From Powellomyces hirtus (taxonomy: Eukaryota > Chytridiomycota > Chytridiomycetes > Spizellomycetales > Powellomycetaceae): 64,000 nt of DNA. The notes below the pieces were generated by a model. The model saw only the letters and a list, made by a program, of their open reading frames with translations. It was not told the DNA's origin and did not search any database. A program made the translations under genes and the position numbers. Positions 1-9,834 of the stretch are shown here, in pieces (position 1 is the first letter of the stretch; each line of letters starts with the position of its first letter). The DNA is taken from assembly GCA_025526995.1 (NCBI GenBank), contig JAHLKG010000005.1:992001-1056000 (forward strand). The letters run 5' to 3'.

Positions 1-1
1 T

Positions 2-1870
2 CGAGGAGGCACTTTCCGCCAACGTACCAATACATCTCCTAAGCGCAACTGTGCAACACGCTTGATTGATTGTCCATTCAGACTTTCAGCCCAGTTACAT
101 GGCGATACCTGGGTGCTTTGAGTGCTTTGTAAAGAGCATAACCATCCCGCTTCCGACAACGTGAGTGGTCACCCAACTGCCCGCCGTCTTCAACCTGAGC
201 AGCGTACTGTGACTCAGCAGTTGCTTAATGCTGGTGTGGCAGCCAAAGACATTCTCACAAGTCTACACCAAATCTATCCGACCACTCTTGCTATTGGATG
301 CACCATTTACAATGAGAAAGCTAAACAATGTACGATTGAGCTGCGAGATCGCTCTGCTATCGAAGCTCTTATGGACACTCTTCATGAGAAAGGCTGGAAC
401 CCGAAGTCAAAGCTTGACCTTCAACATCAGGTCACCCACCTTTTCTACGCAGCTCCAAAAGCAGTCGAGCTCTTCCATATGCACTAGTTATGGACTGTAC
501 ATACAAGACCAACCGCTTTCGCCTGCCACTGTTCCATGTTATCGGAATCTCAAGTTTCAACACTTCGTTCACGGTTGCAGTTGCTTTTCTTCAGAGTGAA
601 ACCAAATCCGATTATGATTGGGCTTTGGCCCATCTCAAGTCTCTTTGTGGTGATATACCACCCGCTCTCACCATCACAACAGACCGAGAGCTTGCATTGA
701 TGAATGCTTTACCCACTCACTTTCCAGCATCTTCGCCCATTCTGTGTATCTGGCACATACAGAAAAACATTCTCGCCAACTGCCGCAAGTACTTTGGTCC
801 AGAAGAGGACTGGACAGACTTTTTGAAAAACTGGATAGCAGTTGTTTCCGCACCATCTGTTGAAGAGTTTCACGCCAAATGGAATGAACTGAAAACCGTC
901 TATGGTGTCTTACCAACCATGATCGATTATCTGGAAACAACCTGGCTCAAACACAAAGAGCGTTTTGTGCACGCTTTCACAAACAACCTCCGACATTCTG
1001 GCAATCTCACTTCTTCACAGGCTGAGGGCCTTCACTCAATGATCAAGAACTATACCAGTGTTTCCACTTGAGATCTGCGAGACTTTCAAACACGCATTGC
1101 CCATTCCATTGACACTCAAGTCCGTAACATCCAAGCTCAACATTCAGCTGAAACTACCCGAGTCTTCCACAAGCACAGCGATCCCTTCTTTGCTCACATA
1201 GTTCAACGGATTTCAGTTTATGCACTCAACAAAGTCTTCGATCAGCATGAGCTTTCCAAAACGTCTCTTGATTCATCATCGACTCCATGCACCAACACTC
1301 TATCGACAAATATGGGCATGCAAGCACTTCATTCACCAGCTCTTTGCGTGGGGCAATCCTCTCACCGTCCATAGTTTCCATCCACAGTGGCACTTAGACA
1401 ATGCTGCACTGCCGCAGAGTGTGTTGGCTCAACCCAACTCTTTAGGTCATGGAGCGGTTGCTCCTAGGCTTCAGGCAGTCAGTCAACGTTATGAGATGGT
1501 GGGACCTTATCAGCAAGCAGCGATCCTCCTGCAGCTTGACAAGATTGTCACAGAAGTGCAGCCCATTGCAAACCCTCTCATGCAACAAGGACATGGACAA
1601 CCTGTTGGATCAAAAAACCGACAGCAGTCTATAGTAAGTGCGTCGTCTCAGTCAACTCAAGCTAATCTAGGAGGGTTTGTCAACGAATCATCTATCCCAC
1701 GCAACCCATCTCACTTCGAATATGTTCAGCGTTTGCAAACCAGTCGAGCCCCTCGAAAGTGCAGCATATGCAAAGGACAGGACCATGATGCACGAAAAGG
1801 TCCGCAATGTTTGCTGTTTATGACACAGAGCGATTCTGCTGCTCTCTCTCAGCAAAGTGTCAATATGTAG
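2..1870 (+). pseudogene. Broken Mutator-like (MULE) transposase
   Basis: A cut-and-paste transposase of the MULE/FAR1 type, no longer translatable. In order: a FAR1/WRKY-like zinc finger (CPFRLSA then EHNHP, bases 85-150), the pre-catalytic region, and the DDE core. The core begins MDCTYKTNRF (first Asp), has TTDRELALMNA (second Asp) and CIWHIQKNI, and ends SQAEGLHSMIKNY (Glu). A SWIM-like stretch follows (KHFIHQLFAWGNPLTVH), then a C-terminal CSICKGQDHDARKGPQC knuckle. Breaks seen: in-frame TGA at 119-121, a frame change near 465-475, in-frame TGA at 1069-1071, and another frame change near 1315. The start lies left of the window, so neither terminal repeat is visible as a pair. The family call is firm; whether a complete copy exists elsewhere is unknown. 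Confidence 0.88.
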
Positions 1871-1956
1871 TCATCCATCCCTTTTCTTATAGCCTCTGCT
1901 CTGTGTTTATAGGGAGTTCAATGATAAACTCAATATATTGTATATTGGAAGATGTA

Positions 1957-2406
1957 TCACTTCTCAAATGCTCTAACTAGGTTAAGATCGACCGGTTTGA
2001 TTGTCATTCTTCCTGCGTAGATTGCAACCTTATTGGCTTTTCCAAACATGGCTACAAGGTAGGCTTCGGCTGTCTGTTGAAGAGCTAGGAGTGTGCTGGA
2101 TTGCCATCGGATAGGGGTCAGTGTAATGTCCGCAACGATTTCGCGAACAGTGCGCTGGAATGGGAGTTTGCAAATCAGAAGGTCTGTCGACTTTTGATAC
2201 TGCTTAACCTCACGAAGCCAGGCAGTCTGCTTCCGCTTTCTGCGAGTAGCTTTGAGCTTGGGAGTGTTGCGAACGATGCGTCTGCATGCGGGTAAGGTGC
2301 GTGGCTGCTTTCCTGCTGTTGCGGTACGGGTTTGAGATTCGACAGTCTTGGCAAGAGTAGTAGGCTCGAAGCCGGTTATGCGTAGGCCATTTTTGGTGCG
2401 AGCCAT
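1957..2406 (-). CDS. Divergent histone H3 variant, candidate centromeric H3 (CenH3/CENP-A)
   Basis: An intact 149-residue, intronless histone H3-fold protein. The start is the ATG at 2406 in a strong ACCATGG context; it gives MARTK, the canonical H3 beginning. The tail keeps an H3-like TATAGKQPR stretch but holds about 20 unrelated residues between. The fold is clear: alpha-N/alpha-1 reads WLREVKQYQKSTDLL and KLPFQRTVREI, alpha-2 LLALQQTAEAYLVAMF, and the end AIYAGRMTIKPVDLNL. Three features are those of CenH3 rather than H3: Trp101 where H3 has Phe84, loop 1 (about 92-100) one residue longer, and Ala124 where H3 has Thr107. The AGR before the last strand also resembles CENP-A. Against CenH3, such proteins rarely begin MARTK. 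It sits between a dead MULE and gypsy debris yet has no lesion, which suggests selection or recent arrival. H3-family membership is near certain; the centromeric role is inferred. Confidence 0.85.
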   Translation of the reverse strand: MARTKNGLRITGFEPTTLAKTVESQTRTATAGKQPRTLPACRRIVRNTPKLKATRRKRKQTAWLREVKQYQKSTDLLICKLPFQRTVREIVADITLTPIRWQSSTLLALQQTAEAYLVAMFGKANKVAIYAGRMTIKPVDLNLVRAFEK

Positions 2407-2497
2407 GGTGAGGAGGGGGTCAGGATCGCGAACGGTGTGCTTAAACAAGTTTTCTGGGTCAGGAAGTCACAATGGGCATGCCGTTCATGATTCTGGT

Positions 2498-2506
2498 CTT
2501 TATATA
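2498..2506 (-). promoter_or_regulatory. TATA-like box upstream of the H3 variant
   Basis: On the minus strand the sequence reads TATATAAAG about 95 bases before the H3-variant ATG. Position and sequence suit a TATA element. It lies between the gene and the poly-G tract, so the gene may carry its own promoter. The transcription start is not known. Confidence 0.35.
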
Positions 2507-2561
2507 TTATTTAAATTTCATCGCGATGTGGCAACAAGTCACGTGTCACGCTGTGCCACCC

Positions 2562-2585
2562 GGGGGGGGGGGGGGGGGGGGGGGG
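2562..2585. repeat. Homopolymer of 24 G
   Basis: An uninterrupted run of 24 G preceded by CCACCC. It separates the H3-variant promoter region from a gypsy RNase H fragment. Such a run is prone to sequencing or assembly error and can form G-quadruplexes. Confidence 0.95.
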
Positions 2586-2629
2586 ATGGAACTAACCAGA
2601 GGGGGGTGAAAATAACAATCCCCTATTTT

Positions 2630-2788
2630 ATTGGCCCATTCCATGCTTTTGTTGATCACAAATCCCTGATCTACCTTCGGGAACAACCCGACCTGTCACG
2701 TCACCAGGCAGGCTGGGTCAAGTTCCTTCAACAATTTGACTTCTCAGTTGAGTACCCCCCCAGCACATGGTATAACATTTTGGCGTAA
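2630..2788 (+). pseudogene. Ty3/gypsy RNase H fragment
   Basis: A short piece of the RNase H segment that follows reverse transcriptase in Ty3/gypsy elements. The frame shows HAFVDHKSLIYLREQPDLS, then RHQAGWVKFLQQFDFSVEYPP. This corresponds to the family pattern of TDHKSL, RQARW, FLQ.FDF and EY.PG. It stops at 2786-2788 soon after the motif, where intact elements continue into the integrase. No reverse transcriptase core is visible to its left, so this is a truncated remnant. Confidence 0.8.
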
Positions 2789-4662
2789 GTAGCCAACGGT
2801 CCTTGGTGCCCTCCGTTCAGGAGTTCATCATGGAATTCTCAAAGAACATGTGGCACGATGGCATATGGAACATATAGACATTTGCCTTCATAGGTGATAT
2901 CTTTGTCTGGTTGTACGGCAAATTGCTGATATCGACCTGGTTGTTTCTGCTCAGGTTTCCTGAGTACTAGAAGGATATGATTTGCATATTCATCTTGATG
3001 CAATTTGTGTTTCCATTCCTCAGATCCAAATGTAGTTGGAAATGGATGCTCTTTGGTATTCATGTACGCCAAGACCCATAATCCCTCCTGGCATTCAATA
3101 CAGCGCAGTGCATAGGTAGGACTCCGCGAGTAAATCAGCAATAGTGTTGCATCAGCTGCAGAGATATTGAATCAACAAGTCAAACTCTTGTAAGCTTTCA
3201 ACCCAGCCCGCTTGTCGCTTATTCAAATATGGTTGGATTTGCAGGTGTTCAAGCTACTATAGGATCGTCCGGAGGGCCCTTGGGTGGGGGTCATACCCTC
3301 CTCCCTGAATCCAATACCCCCTGGATGACCTGTGATCGGCGCTTAGGCTGAGAGGAACCGATTTCTATTCCCAGCTGTCCAGAAAATCTGCAGGATCTTG
3401 ATCCTGCTGGTCATCATGAATAGGGTCCATTCGGGCAATACGTGCATTGCGGTGAGTGTTTGGAGCCACATCCTCCAGGGATTCATTCACCATTGACATC
3501 ACGTTTAACAAAGCAGTCTTGAGTAGTGTGATTAGTTTGGCTGCAGCGCTTGCACAGGATAGCATTTCTGCATTTTGTGGGAGCCTATGGAGTGGCTGGT
3601 GTCCTGGGAGGTGCTGGTTCTTGTGCCAGAGTTTTTTGAGGAGCGGTAGGCATTGGTAAGGTAGGCCTCCTTGTAGGGGTTTGTGGAGCTGCTTGTCAAG
3701 GAGTCTCAATTGTGGGCCTCTGACAAGCGATGGGATTTGGAGTTGTTCACAATGATTGAAGGCCACATCAGAATGGACAAGAAAGGCCTTGTTCAATACC
3801 CAAATACGGGTGGAAATGGGTTCCCCTTCGACCTTGTGTTTGGGGCAGAGTAAGATGCCCATCCACCAGATTGCAAGAGGCCGCTGCATTGTGAGTGCAG
3901 ATAATGGCAAGAGGCCAGGTCATGGCTTGACCCATAGTCAAACACAGGGTCATGAAACTCTGAAGGGCTTGGACAAGGTAAAGGCCATAAGTTGTGTTCC
4001 AAAGAAGGCCAGCACAAAAGAGATCAATCATCTCACCCTCATTGAGGAGTTGCTCAGTGATATTGCCATTAGCTCATGCAGCAATAGTTTCAAGATGCCA
4101 ATATTGTTCCAGGTTGTGGATGTAACCTCCAAAGAGGTTCCGAGAAAGAGGGCTGCCATTTCTTGATGTAGGTGATTGGTAATGTTTCAAGGCATCCAGT
4201 GTCAGCAGAATTGTTGGCCCATCAAGCAATGCCTCCTTCGGCTGGAGCGTCAGGCTGAACGCAAAGAGCATTCATTACTCCTGTATGCCAGGTAATAACC
4301 GAAGGGTCCAGGTTAGTGACAGCATAGTTGTCAAAGTACTGAAACACAATAAAAGCAATGCCAGTATGTGCTGCAACAAGGTGATTGGATGCTCGGACAT
4401 TAGTCATAACGAAAAGGTTGATCAGCTCCATGTCATGCTCGCCGGAGTAGTAAGGGATGGTCTTGGTGTTAGCGGCAAGGGTACTATGCCAAGTCAAATG
4501 ACTGACTCGGTCACTGTTCTGGCAGACTGGGCCAATGGGAGCTACAATGGTCCAGGCCGCAGCAGCAGGTGCGATCATTATGAATGACACTGTAGTTTGC
4601 TATAGAAGAAAAAGCAGAGAGGGAGTGAGTTCTGTTAGAAAAGAACAGGAGTGGTGCTACCT
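2789..4662 (-). other. Degenerate region, unclassified minus-strand reading frames
   Basis: Several broken minus-strand frames are present: about 4222-4590, 4074-4271, 3768-4031 and 3365-3910. The longest begins just inside an LTR (4663-5060) read in the same direction, so the stretch may be the 5' internal part of that Ty3-type element. The ATG at 4581 gives MIAPAAAAWTIV. No motif of gag, protease or reverse transcriptase could be recognised. Two paired cysteine-poor fragments run in different frames, as expected of decayed coding sequence. Confidence 0.3.
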
Positions 4663-5060
4663 TGTAAGGTGCCTGTGTTTCCAGGCAGGGGGATTGAGCT
4701 ACTAGTTCGATTTGAGTGATAGCAAGTCAGAGAAAGATCCAAAGTTGAATACTGAAGATGAGTGAAAAGCGGTAAGAAGGTTCTTTTCTTTTTGAGTGGA
4801 ATGTCAATCGTGTAGCTGATTTCTCCCTCCTTGCAGTTTTCCCCTTTCCTTATCTATGAGATTTGTTCTATCCATAGTAAGAGGGATATGATCTCTTGGC
4901 AGTCCTGAAACCATGGGGTAGTCCTACAGAGATAAGACTTGGGGGTTTTTATGAAGGATTATGGTAATCGCTTATAAAGTGCATCTGCCTTAATGTAGAA
5001 TGTGGCTTTTGACTAGCCAAAGCAAAGATAATGTATATATGCCTTTATAGCCATCTCACA
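4663..5060 (-). repeat. LTR of a Ty3/gypsy-type element (398 bases)
   Basis: Read on the minus strand it begins TGTGAGATGGC and ends GGCACCTTACA, giving TG...CA ends. It is related along its length to the plus-strand LTR at 24943-25711 once the insert in that copy is removed. A TATA-like stretch follows the start. Putative internal sequence follows at lower coordinates. Upstream, gag-like sequence abuts it directly without a polypurine tract, so this junction is not that of a standard 3' LTR. Confidence 0.75.
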
Positions 5061-5742
5061 TTGACTTGCCAAGTTTCTGCAAGGAGGATTTGTTTGCCGG
5101 GCTCTGCCAGTCAGATGGAGTTCCTGCTTGATGGAAGCTAGTTCCTTTCCCAGGGATGCTCAACTTCTTGAGGTCTGAAACTTGAATGCATCCTTGGGAA
5201 GATGCGTCACCATCATCCATTCCTTGCTTGTACTGTTCATAGACCTTGTTGACTAGGTCGTCCAGTGCAACAGTCACTCAGTCTCAATGTTTGCCTTTGA
5301 CCAGGATAGACTTCATAGACAGCTTCTGGTGACCTTCCAGGAAGGCGTATTTCTTTTCTTGGTCATTCAACTGTGATATTGTCAGTAATGCCTTGTTCAA
5401 GGACCGGAGTCAGATGGCAAAGGCTCTGGATGTCTCTCATAGCTTCTTCTTTAGCGTGAGTACTGCCATACATCGATCCATGCTGGTCTGCTTGGTGCCA
5501 AACCAGGCAATGAGTGCTTCAAGGAAATCATTGAATGCCTTGTGATGGCCCACTTCCAAATATAAACAGGTGAGGACAGTGCCAGTGAATTGCGTGTGAG
5601 AGAGATACTTGAGTACATTGTCCCTGTTGGCAGGATGGACCTGGCCCACGGCCATTTCAACTTCACGATGCAGGCGAGAGCAGAATTCTTGCATGTCCAC
5701 ATCTTTGCCGTCCAGCTCTTTGTTATCGGGTAGATCTAGCAA
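5056..5742 (-). pseudogene. Gag-like remnant of a retrotransposon
   Basis: Two minus-strand frames, 5437-5742 and 5056-5277, lie in line. The first carries FNDFLEALIAWFG preceded by a hydrophobic FTGTVLTCLYLE. This resembles the retrotransposon gag pattern (a tGtA..W block, then a F...l...Fg block). The second ends almost inside the LTR at 5060. No zinc knuckle is seen. The match rests on pattern only, and a different origin is possible. Confidence 0.45.
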
Positions 5743-6052
5743 TGCTCAGGGTAGGGCGGAGTGAGATGTCAGCGGTTCAGTGACCAATGATTTCAGTTTG
5801 TGCTGCGGTTCAGATGCAACAGTTGGTATTCCCTTTTGAGGTTTCCGTGGGGCTCTGGTGGGAGCATCTGAGGTCTTGGCTTGTGTTGATGCTCATAGAA
5901 AGCAGGTTAAATGCTGAATGCTCCAGGTTAAAGATGGGCCACACTTGAACACGGGATGGTGTATGCATTTTAAGAGATGTCATTGGGCTCCTGCCTGAGA
6001 CATCTTTTCTTTAACACATGAGTCTGCACTTCTTCTTGGCTGAGCCCCCAAA

Positions 6053-6633
6053 TGTAAAAGAGTTTTGGTAGGTTGGGGTTATAGGCACAATATACGCTTC
6101 ACAGCGCCTTGGGTACCAACGTAACTCTTGGGTGAGTAGAAGTCTGCAAGAGTAGAAGTGCTGCTCTGTATGAATGCCTCTATCTTTGGTTCTAGATTAT
6201 ACCCCTCTGCATATAGACCTAGGAGATTTGTCCTCCAATGTACTGCAGTAATGGAGGTGTAGACAACTCTACTGGAATGTTGAAGATAGCATACTCAATG
6301 TTAGTCCTTACATTAGATCCCAACTTGGAATCTCCAATTAAAACACGTGCCTGTTATACCGGTAATGCTAAGAGCTGAATTGAATCACATGTGATCACGT
6401 GATTGAAGGGAAGGTAGATAAGACCGCTCGACATGCGAGACTTTGCTGATAAGACTAAAACATTGAATATACATTCCCATACATACATCTCTGTGCATCT
6501 GACAACGTTACACCATCATCTGTATCACAGAAGAGCTCTGTAAAGTACAGGAAATGCCAATCCATCAAACTCAGTTCTTTCCCGGGGGTGCCCAGGGGCC
6601 CACCCGTTTATATAGTCATGTGTTGCCATAACA
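6053..6633 (-). repeat. Putative degenerate LTR holding short-repeat copy A
   Basis: On the minus strand a TGTTATGGC start (6633) is followed by TATATAAACGGG, and the segment ends CTTTTACA (6053). A GGGGGCTCAGCC stretch follows, which could be a primer site. With short-repeat copy A removed it would be about 280 bases long. It lies in front of the gag-like frames on the same strand, as a 5' LTR would. No partner LTR was found in the window, so the boundaries are tentative. From 6634 to 7099, apart from the G21 tract, nothing is recognised. Confidence 0.4.
6270..6567 (-). mobile_element. Short repeat family, copy A
   Basis: A 298-base copy of a dispersed repeat whose ends resemble TATTGGA...TCCAATA. 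Here it begins TACTGGAATGTTGA and ends CCAATCCATCA. It is flanked by AACTC on both sides (6265-6269 and 6568-6572), a perfect 5-base target duplication. Copies B and D run in the opposite orientation, C in the same. No coding capacity. Confidence 0.8.
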
Positions 6634-6852
6634 GTTGTCCAGACCCTGCACATCTGGCATCACATGAGAGTAATAAAAGAACAGGTGTACCAGCTAACTA
6701 AGCCAAACTAAAGACTCTTGAATAACGTCCCTTCACAGATGTAACAAGACCCAAAGCAGTAACACTAACAAGGTTAGGCAGTCAATTCCATTGAACGGCC
6801 CGAAGGCCAGGCTCAAGGGCAGCAATGGACAAAAGTAGGTACAAGAAAGAAA

Positions 6853-6873
6853 GGGGGGGGGGGGGGGGGGGGG
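6853..6873. repeat. Homopolymer of 21 G
   Basis: A second long G run, preceded by AAAGAAA and followed by AACTAATC. It lies about 230 bases before the copia element. Its length may be unreliable in any assembly. Confidence 0.95.
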
Positions 6874-7099
6874 AACTAATCAACCAATCTTGGTGAAGGA
6901 GAATTGACGTCAATTGTCATGACAGCAGTTGCAGAGTCCGCACTGGAGTGGGGTGTAGTTGGCCACATTCATCTAGCCATGGAGAGAGCTGAGTTAGCAA
7001 AGTAAAGCAGCTATGAACTGGAGAGTACTACTTATGTGCGGACGTGCGCCACTCAGTGCATATGGAAACAAGGGAACATTCAGAGGTCCAAGCTGATGT

Positions 7100-7518
7100 T
7101 GTTGGAATCTGTGTCTCTGCCTGTAGGCACCCAATCCCCACACTGTGGGCAACGTTGAATATCCCGGGTTGTGCAGCAGTTAACAAGCCTTGTTTGAGTT
7201 AGATGGAGCCACAGCTGACTGAGTTGTGGCAGGTTTCATCCTGAGGTTGTGTTGTTTGAGCTGAGCCTCTGCCAAAGATCTTGACAATGCTCAGAACAGC
7301 CTCAGAGGGCCCACAGAGAACTCAGCATGGCTTGGAACTGCTCAGCCAGGGTCTGCCAAGACCAGGCACACCCATACCAAAAGACTTGGCATCCTTGGCA
7401 GTGTACCGATAGTATCCTATTAAAGGCCAGTGATCCCTGGCCTCTCCCTCTCAAAAATAAGATAGTTTCCACAGAGGATCACCACAGTGCAGAGCTTCCT
7501 GATCATATCCATTCAACA
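7100..7518 (+). repeat. 5' LTR of copia element 1
   Basis: It begins TGTTGGAATCTG and ends CATTCAACA, with inverted TGTTG/CAACA ends. It matches 22550-22968 at the same length (419 bases) with scattered substitutions, so the insertion is not recent. A CTATTAAAGGCC stretch near 7419 is a candidate TATA region. Confidence 0.9.
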
Positions 7519-7534
7519 AGTTATGAGCCCTGCA
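7519..7534 (+). promoter_or_regulatory. Primer binding site, internal to initiator tRNA-Met
   Basis: Directly after the LTR comes AGTTATGAGCCCTGC. Its complement, GCAGGGCTCATAACT, matches the anticodon arm of fungal initiator tRNA-Met (CAT is the anticodon). Copia elements of this kind prime on a half-tRNA cut in the anticodon loop rather than on the CCA end. The tRNA gene itself is not in this window. Confidence 0.7.
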
Positions 7535-7584
7535 TCTGCAACTCATTGATCAACCAACCTCAACCACCCATTCACAAACTCATC

Positions 7585-9834
7585 ATGTCCTCTGAGCACA
7601 ACACTGCCCGCCTCACCATTGACAATTTCACTGGCCAAAACTTCCACCTCTGGAAGTTCAAGATGCAGGCCATGCTGAAAGCAAAGAACTTGTGGAGTGT
7701 CATCAAAAAGACACTCCCTCTGGACACCTGCAACCTGGACACTTGCAGGAAGGTGCCAAAAGCTATGGCTGCCTTAGTGCCATCATAGGGAGACGAGCAA
7801 CTCATGCATGTACAGAACACTGCAACTGCTGCTGAGGTCTGGAGAAAGTTGAAGGAGGTGCATGAGAGGAAGGGGATTGCAAACAAGCTCTATCTGAGAT
7901 GCAAGTTCCTGACAGTGGTGTTGAAGGATGGAGATAGGATGCTGGGACACATCAACAAGGTCAAGATGATGACTTCACAGCTTGAGGCGATTGGGGCAAA
8001 GGTGGAGAGTGAGGACATTGTCACCACACCGATCTTAAGCCTGTTTGAGTCACTCACTGTGTCTTTGGAGTCCAGAGCAGATGACCTGACTCTGGAGTTT
8101 CTCACTGCAAGGCTTTTGCATGAGGAGACATGCCGCTCTGAAGGACAGGATGGCAGTGGAAAGGTTGGCAGGGCCTTCTTATTCAAGATATCGGCGTTTC
8201 CAGTACTTTATTGGAGATACAGAGGATTGGCCGAATTCAAGTCAGGCTACTTGTATTGTCTTTGTCAGGGGTTACAGAGCTCTTCTGTGATGCAGATGAT
8301 GGCATAACATTGTCAGATGCACGGAGACTTATGTATTTCTATGTCTTAAGTCTTATCGGTAATGTCTCGCTTGTCAAGCAGTCTTATCTACCTTTCCTTC
8401 AATCACGTGATCACATGTGATCCAATTCAGCTCTTAGCATTACCAGTATAATGGTCACGCATTCTAATCAGAGATTTCAAGTTAGGATCTAATGTAAGGA
8501 CTAATGTTTAGTATGCAAAGCTCAACATTCCAATACTTCTATGGTAGGAGCTGGATCAGCAACAACACTATGAAGAAGGCAGCAGGGCCTTGCTTCTATT
8601 GTGGGAAGGAAGGGCACTTCAAGAAGTAGTGCAGGAAGAGGCTCGCAGCAGAGCAGCTGGGCTCAGAGGCCAACCAGGCTTCTGGGCATGAGGCCTTTGC
8701 CTTCTCGGCCACCAGCAGCAGGGGTGGCCATTGCATCATCCATGCAGGTGCATCACAGGACATGACCAGCAACAGAACCTGGTTAAGCGATGTTGGAGGC
8801 AACTGAGAAGGGCACAGCAACCATCCAGGCAGCTCTCCCTAATGGCAAGATGACTACCTGCACCTTCAAGGATGTCTGGCTTGTGCCCAAACTCGAGAAA
8901 AGCCTTCTATCAGTTGCTCGACTGGAGGAAGCACAAGCCAACATCCAGTTGGTTGGGGGAAGATGCAAAATCAGGACCAGTAAGGACTCACTCGCTCTCA
9001 GTTGCAACCGTCATGAGGGTCTTTATGCCCTGGGACAACCATTGGATGCTGCTGCCCAGTGCCATGCTGTTGCCATCAGCACAACTACAGCAACTCTGGA
9101 GACCTGGCGTCGATGCCTAGGGCATCTCAACCGTCAGAGTGTCCAGCTTTTGGCCAGGAAGAGCTTGGTCCAGGGCATCAAAGCAGTAGGAGTGCTGGAA
9201 ACTGCACCCTGCTCAACCTGTGCTCTAAGGAAGGCCATTCCCTAAGGAGCACTCATCCAGGGCTTCAGAGGTCTTGAAACTTGTGCATTCAGATGTCTGT
9301 GGGCCAATGAGGATGCTTACAATTGGAGGAGCTCGCTATTTTGTCCTCTTCATTGATGACAAGAGCAGGACAGTCTCCCCTATCTGCTCAAGAGCAAGGC
9401 AGAGACGCTTCCCAGCTTCAAGATCTTTGTTGCAGCGGCAGCTACAGAGACAGGATGCTTGCTCAAGGTCCTCCAGTCTGACCATGGTGGAGAATACCTG
9501 TCCAAGGTGTTCTCAGAGTTCACTCAGTGGTTGGGCATCCAACACCAGCTTAGTTCTGTTGCCACACCACAGCAGAAAGGTGTTGCAGAGCACATGAACA
9601 GGACGCTTGTTGAGATGGCTTGATGTTTGCTGCTCTTCCCTCCAAGCTCTGGGGTGAAGCGCTCATGAGAGCTGCATATCTGAGGAATCAAAGCCTCACT
9701 CAAGCTCTCGACAACAAGACCACACCCTGGCAGATCTTGACAGGCATTCATCCAAACATTCAGCCCCTATGCATCTTTGGCTGCACAGCCTATGCTTCCA
9801 TTCTCAAGAAGAACCAGCACAAGCTTGGTCCAAA
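7585..9834 (+). pseudogene. Copia element 1: gag, protease and integrase part
   Basis: It begins at the ATG at 7585. Gag shows IDNFTGQNFHLWKFKMQ and the usual LLHEE helix. A zinc knuckle CFYCGKEGHFKK follows short repeat B. The protease motif, normally DSGAS, reads HAGAS, so its catalytic Asp is lost. The pre-integrase part has WRRCLGHLN, then integrase HSDVCGP and a DHGGEY stretch in another frame. Breaks include TAG stops near 7786 and 8626, a TAA near 9243, and frame changes in integrase. The sequence is cut at 9834 by the tandem array and resumes at 19989. Confidence 0.88.
8180..8535 (+). mobile_element. Short repeat family, copy B
   Basis: A 356-base copy inserted in the gag region of copia element 1. 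It begins TATTCAAGATATCGGCG and ends CTCAACATTCCAATA. CTTCT flanks it on both sides (8175-8179 and 8536-8540). It is close to copy D over its length and reverse to copies A and C. Confidence 0.85.

Noticed and set aside
3365..4590. Possible Crypton-type or other DNA-element recombinase on the minus strand
   Set aside because: No catalytic R-H-R-Y set or zinc finger could be traced. The position inside a Ty3-type LTR makes a retroelement remnant more likely.
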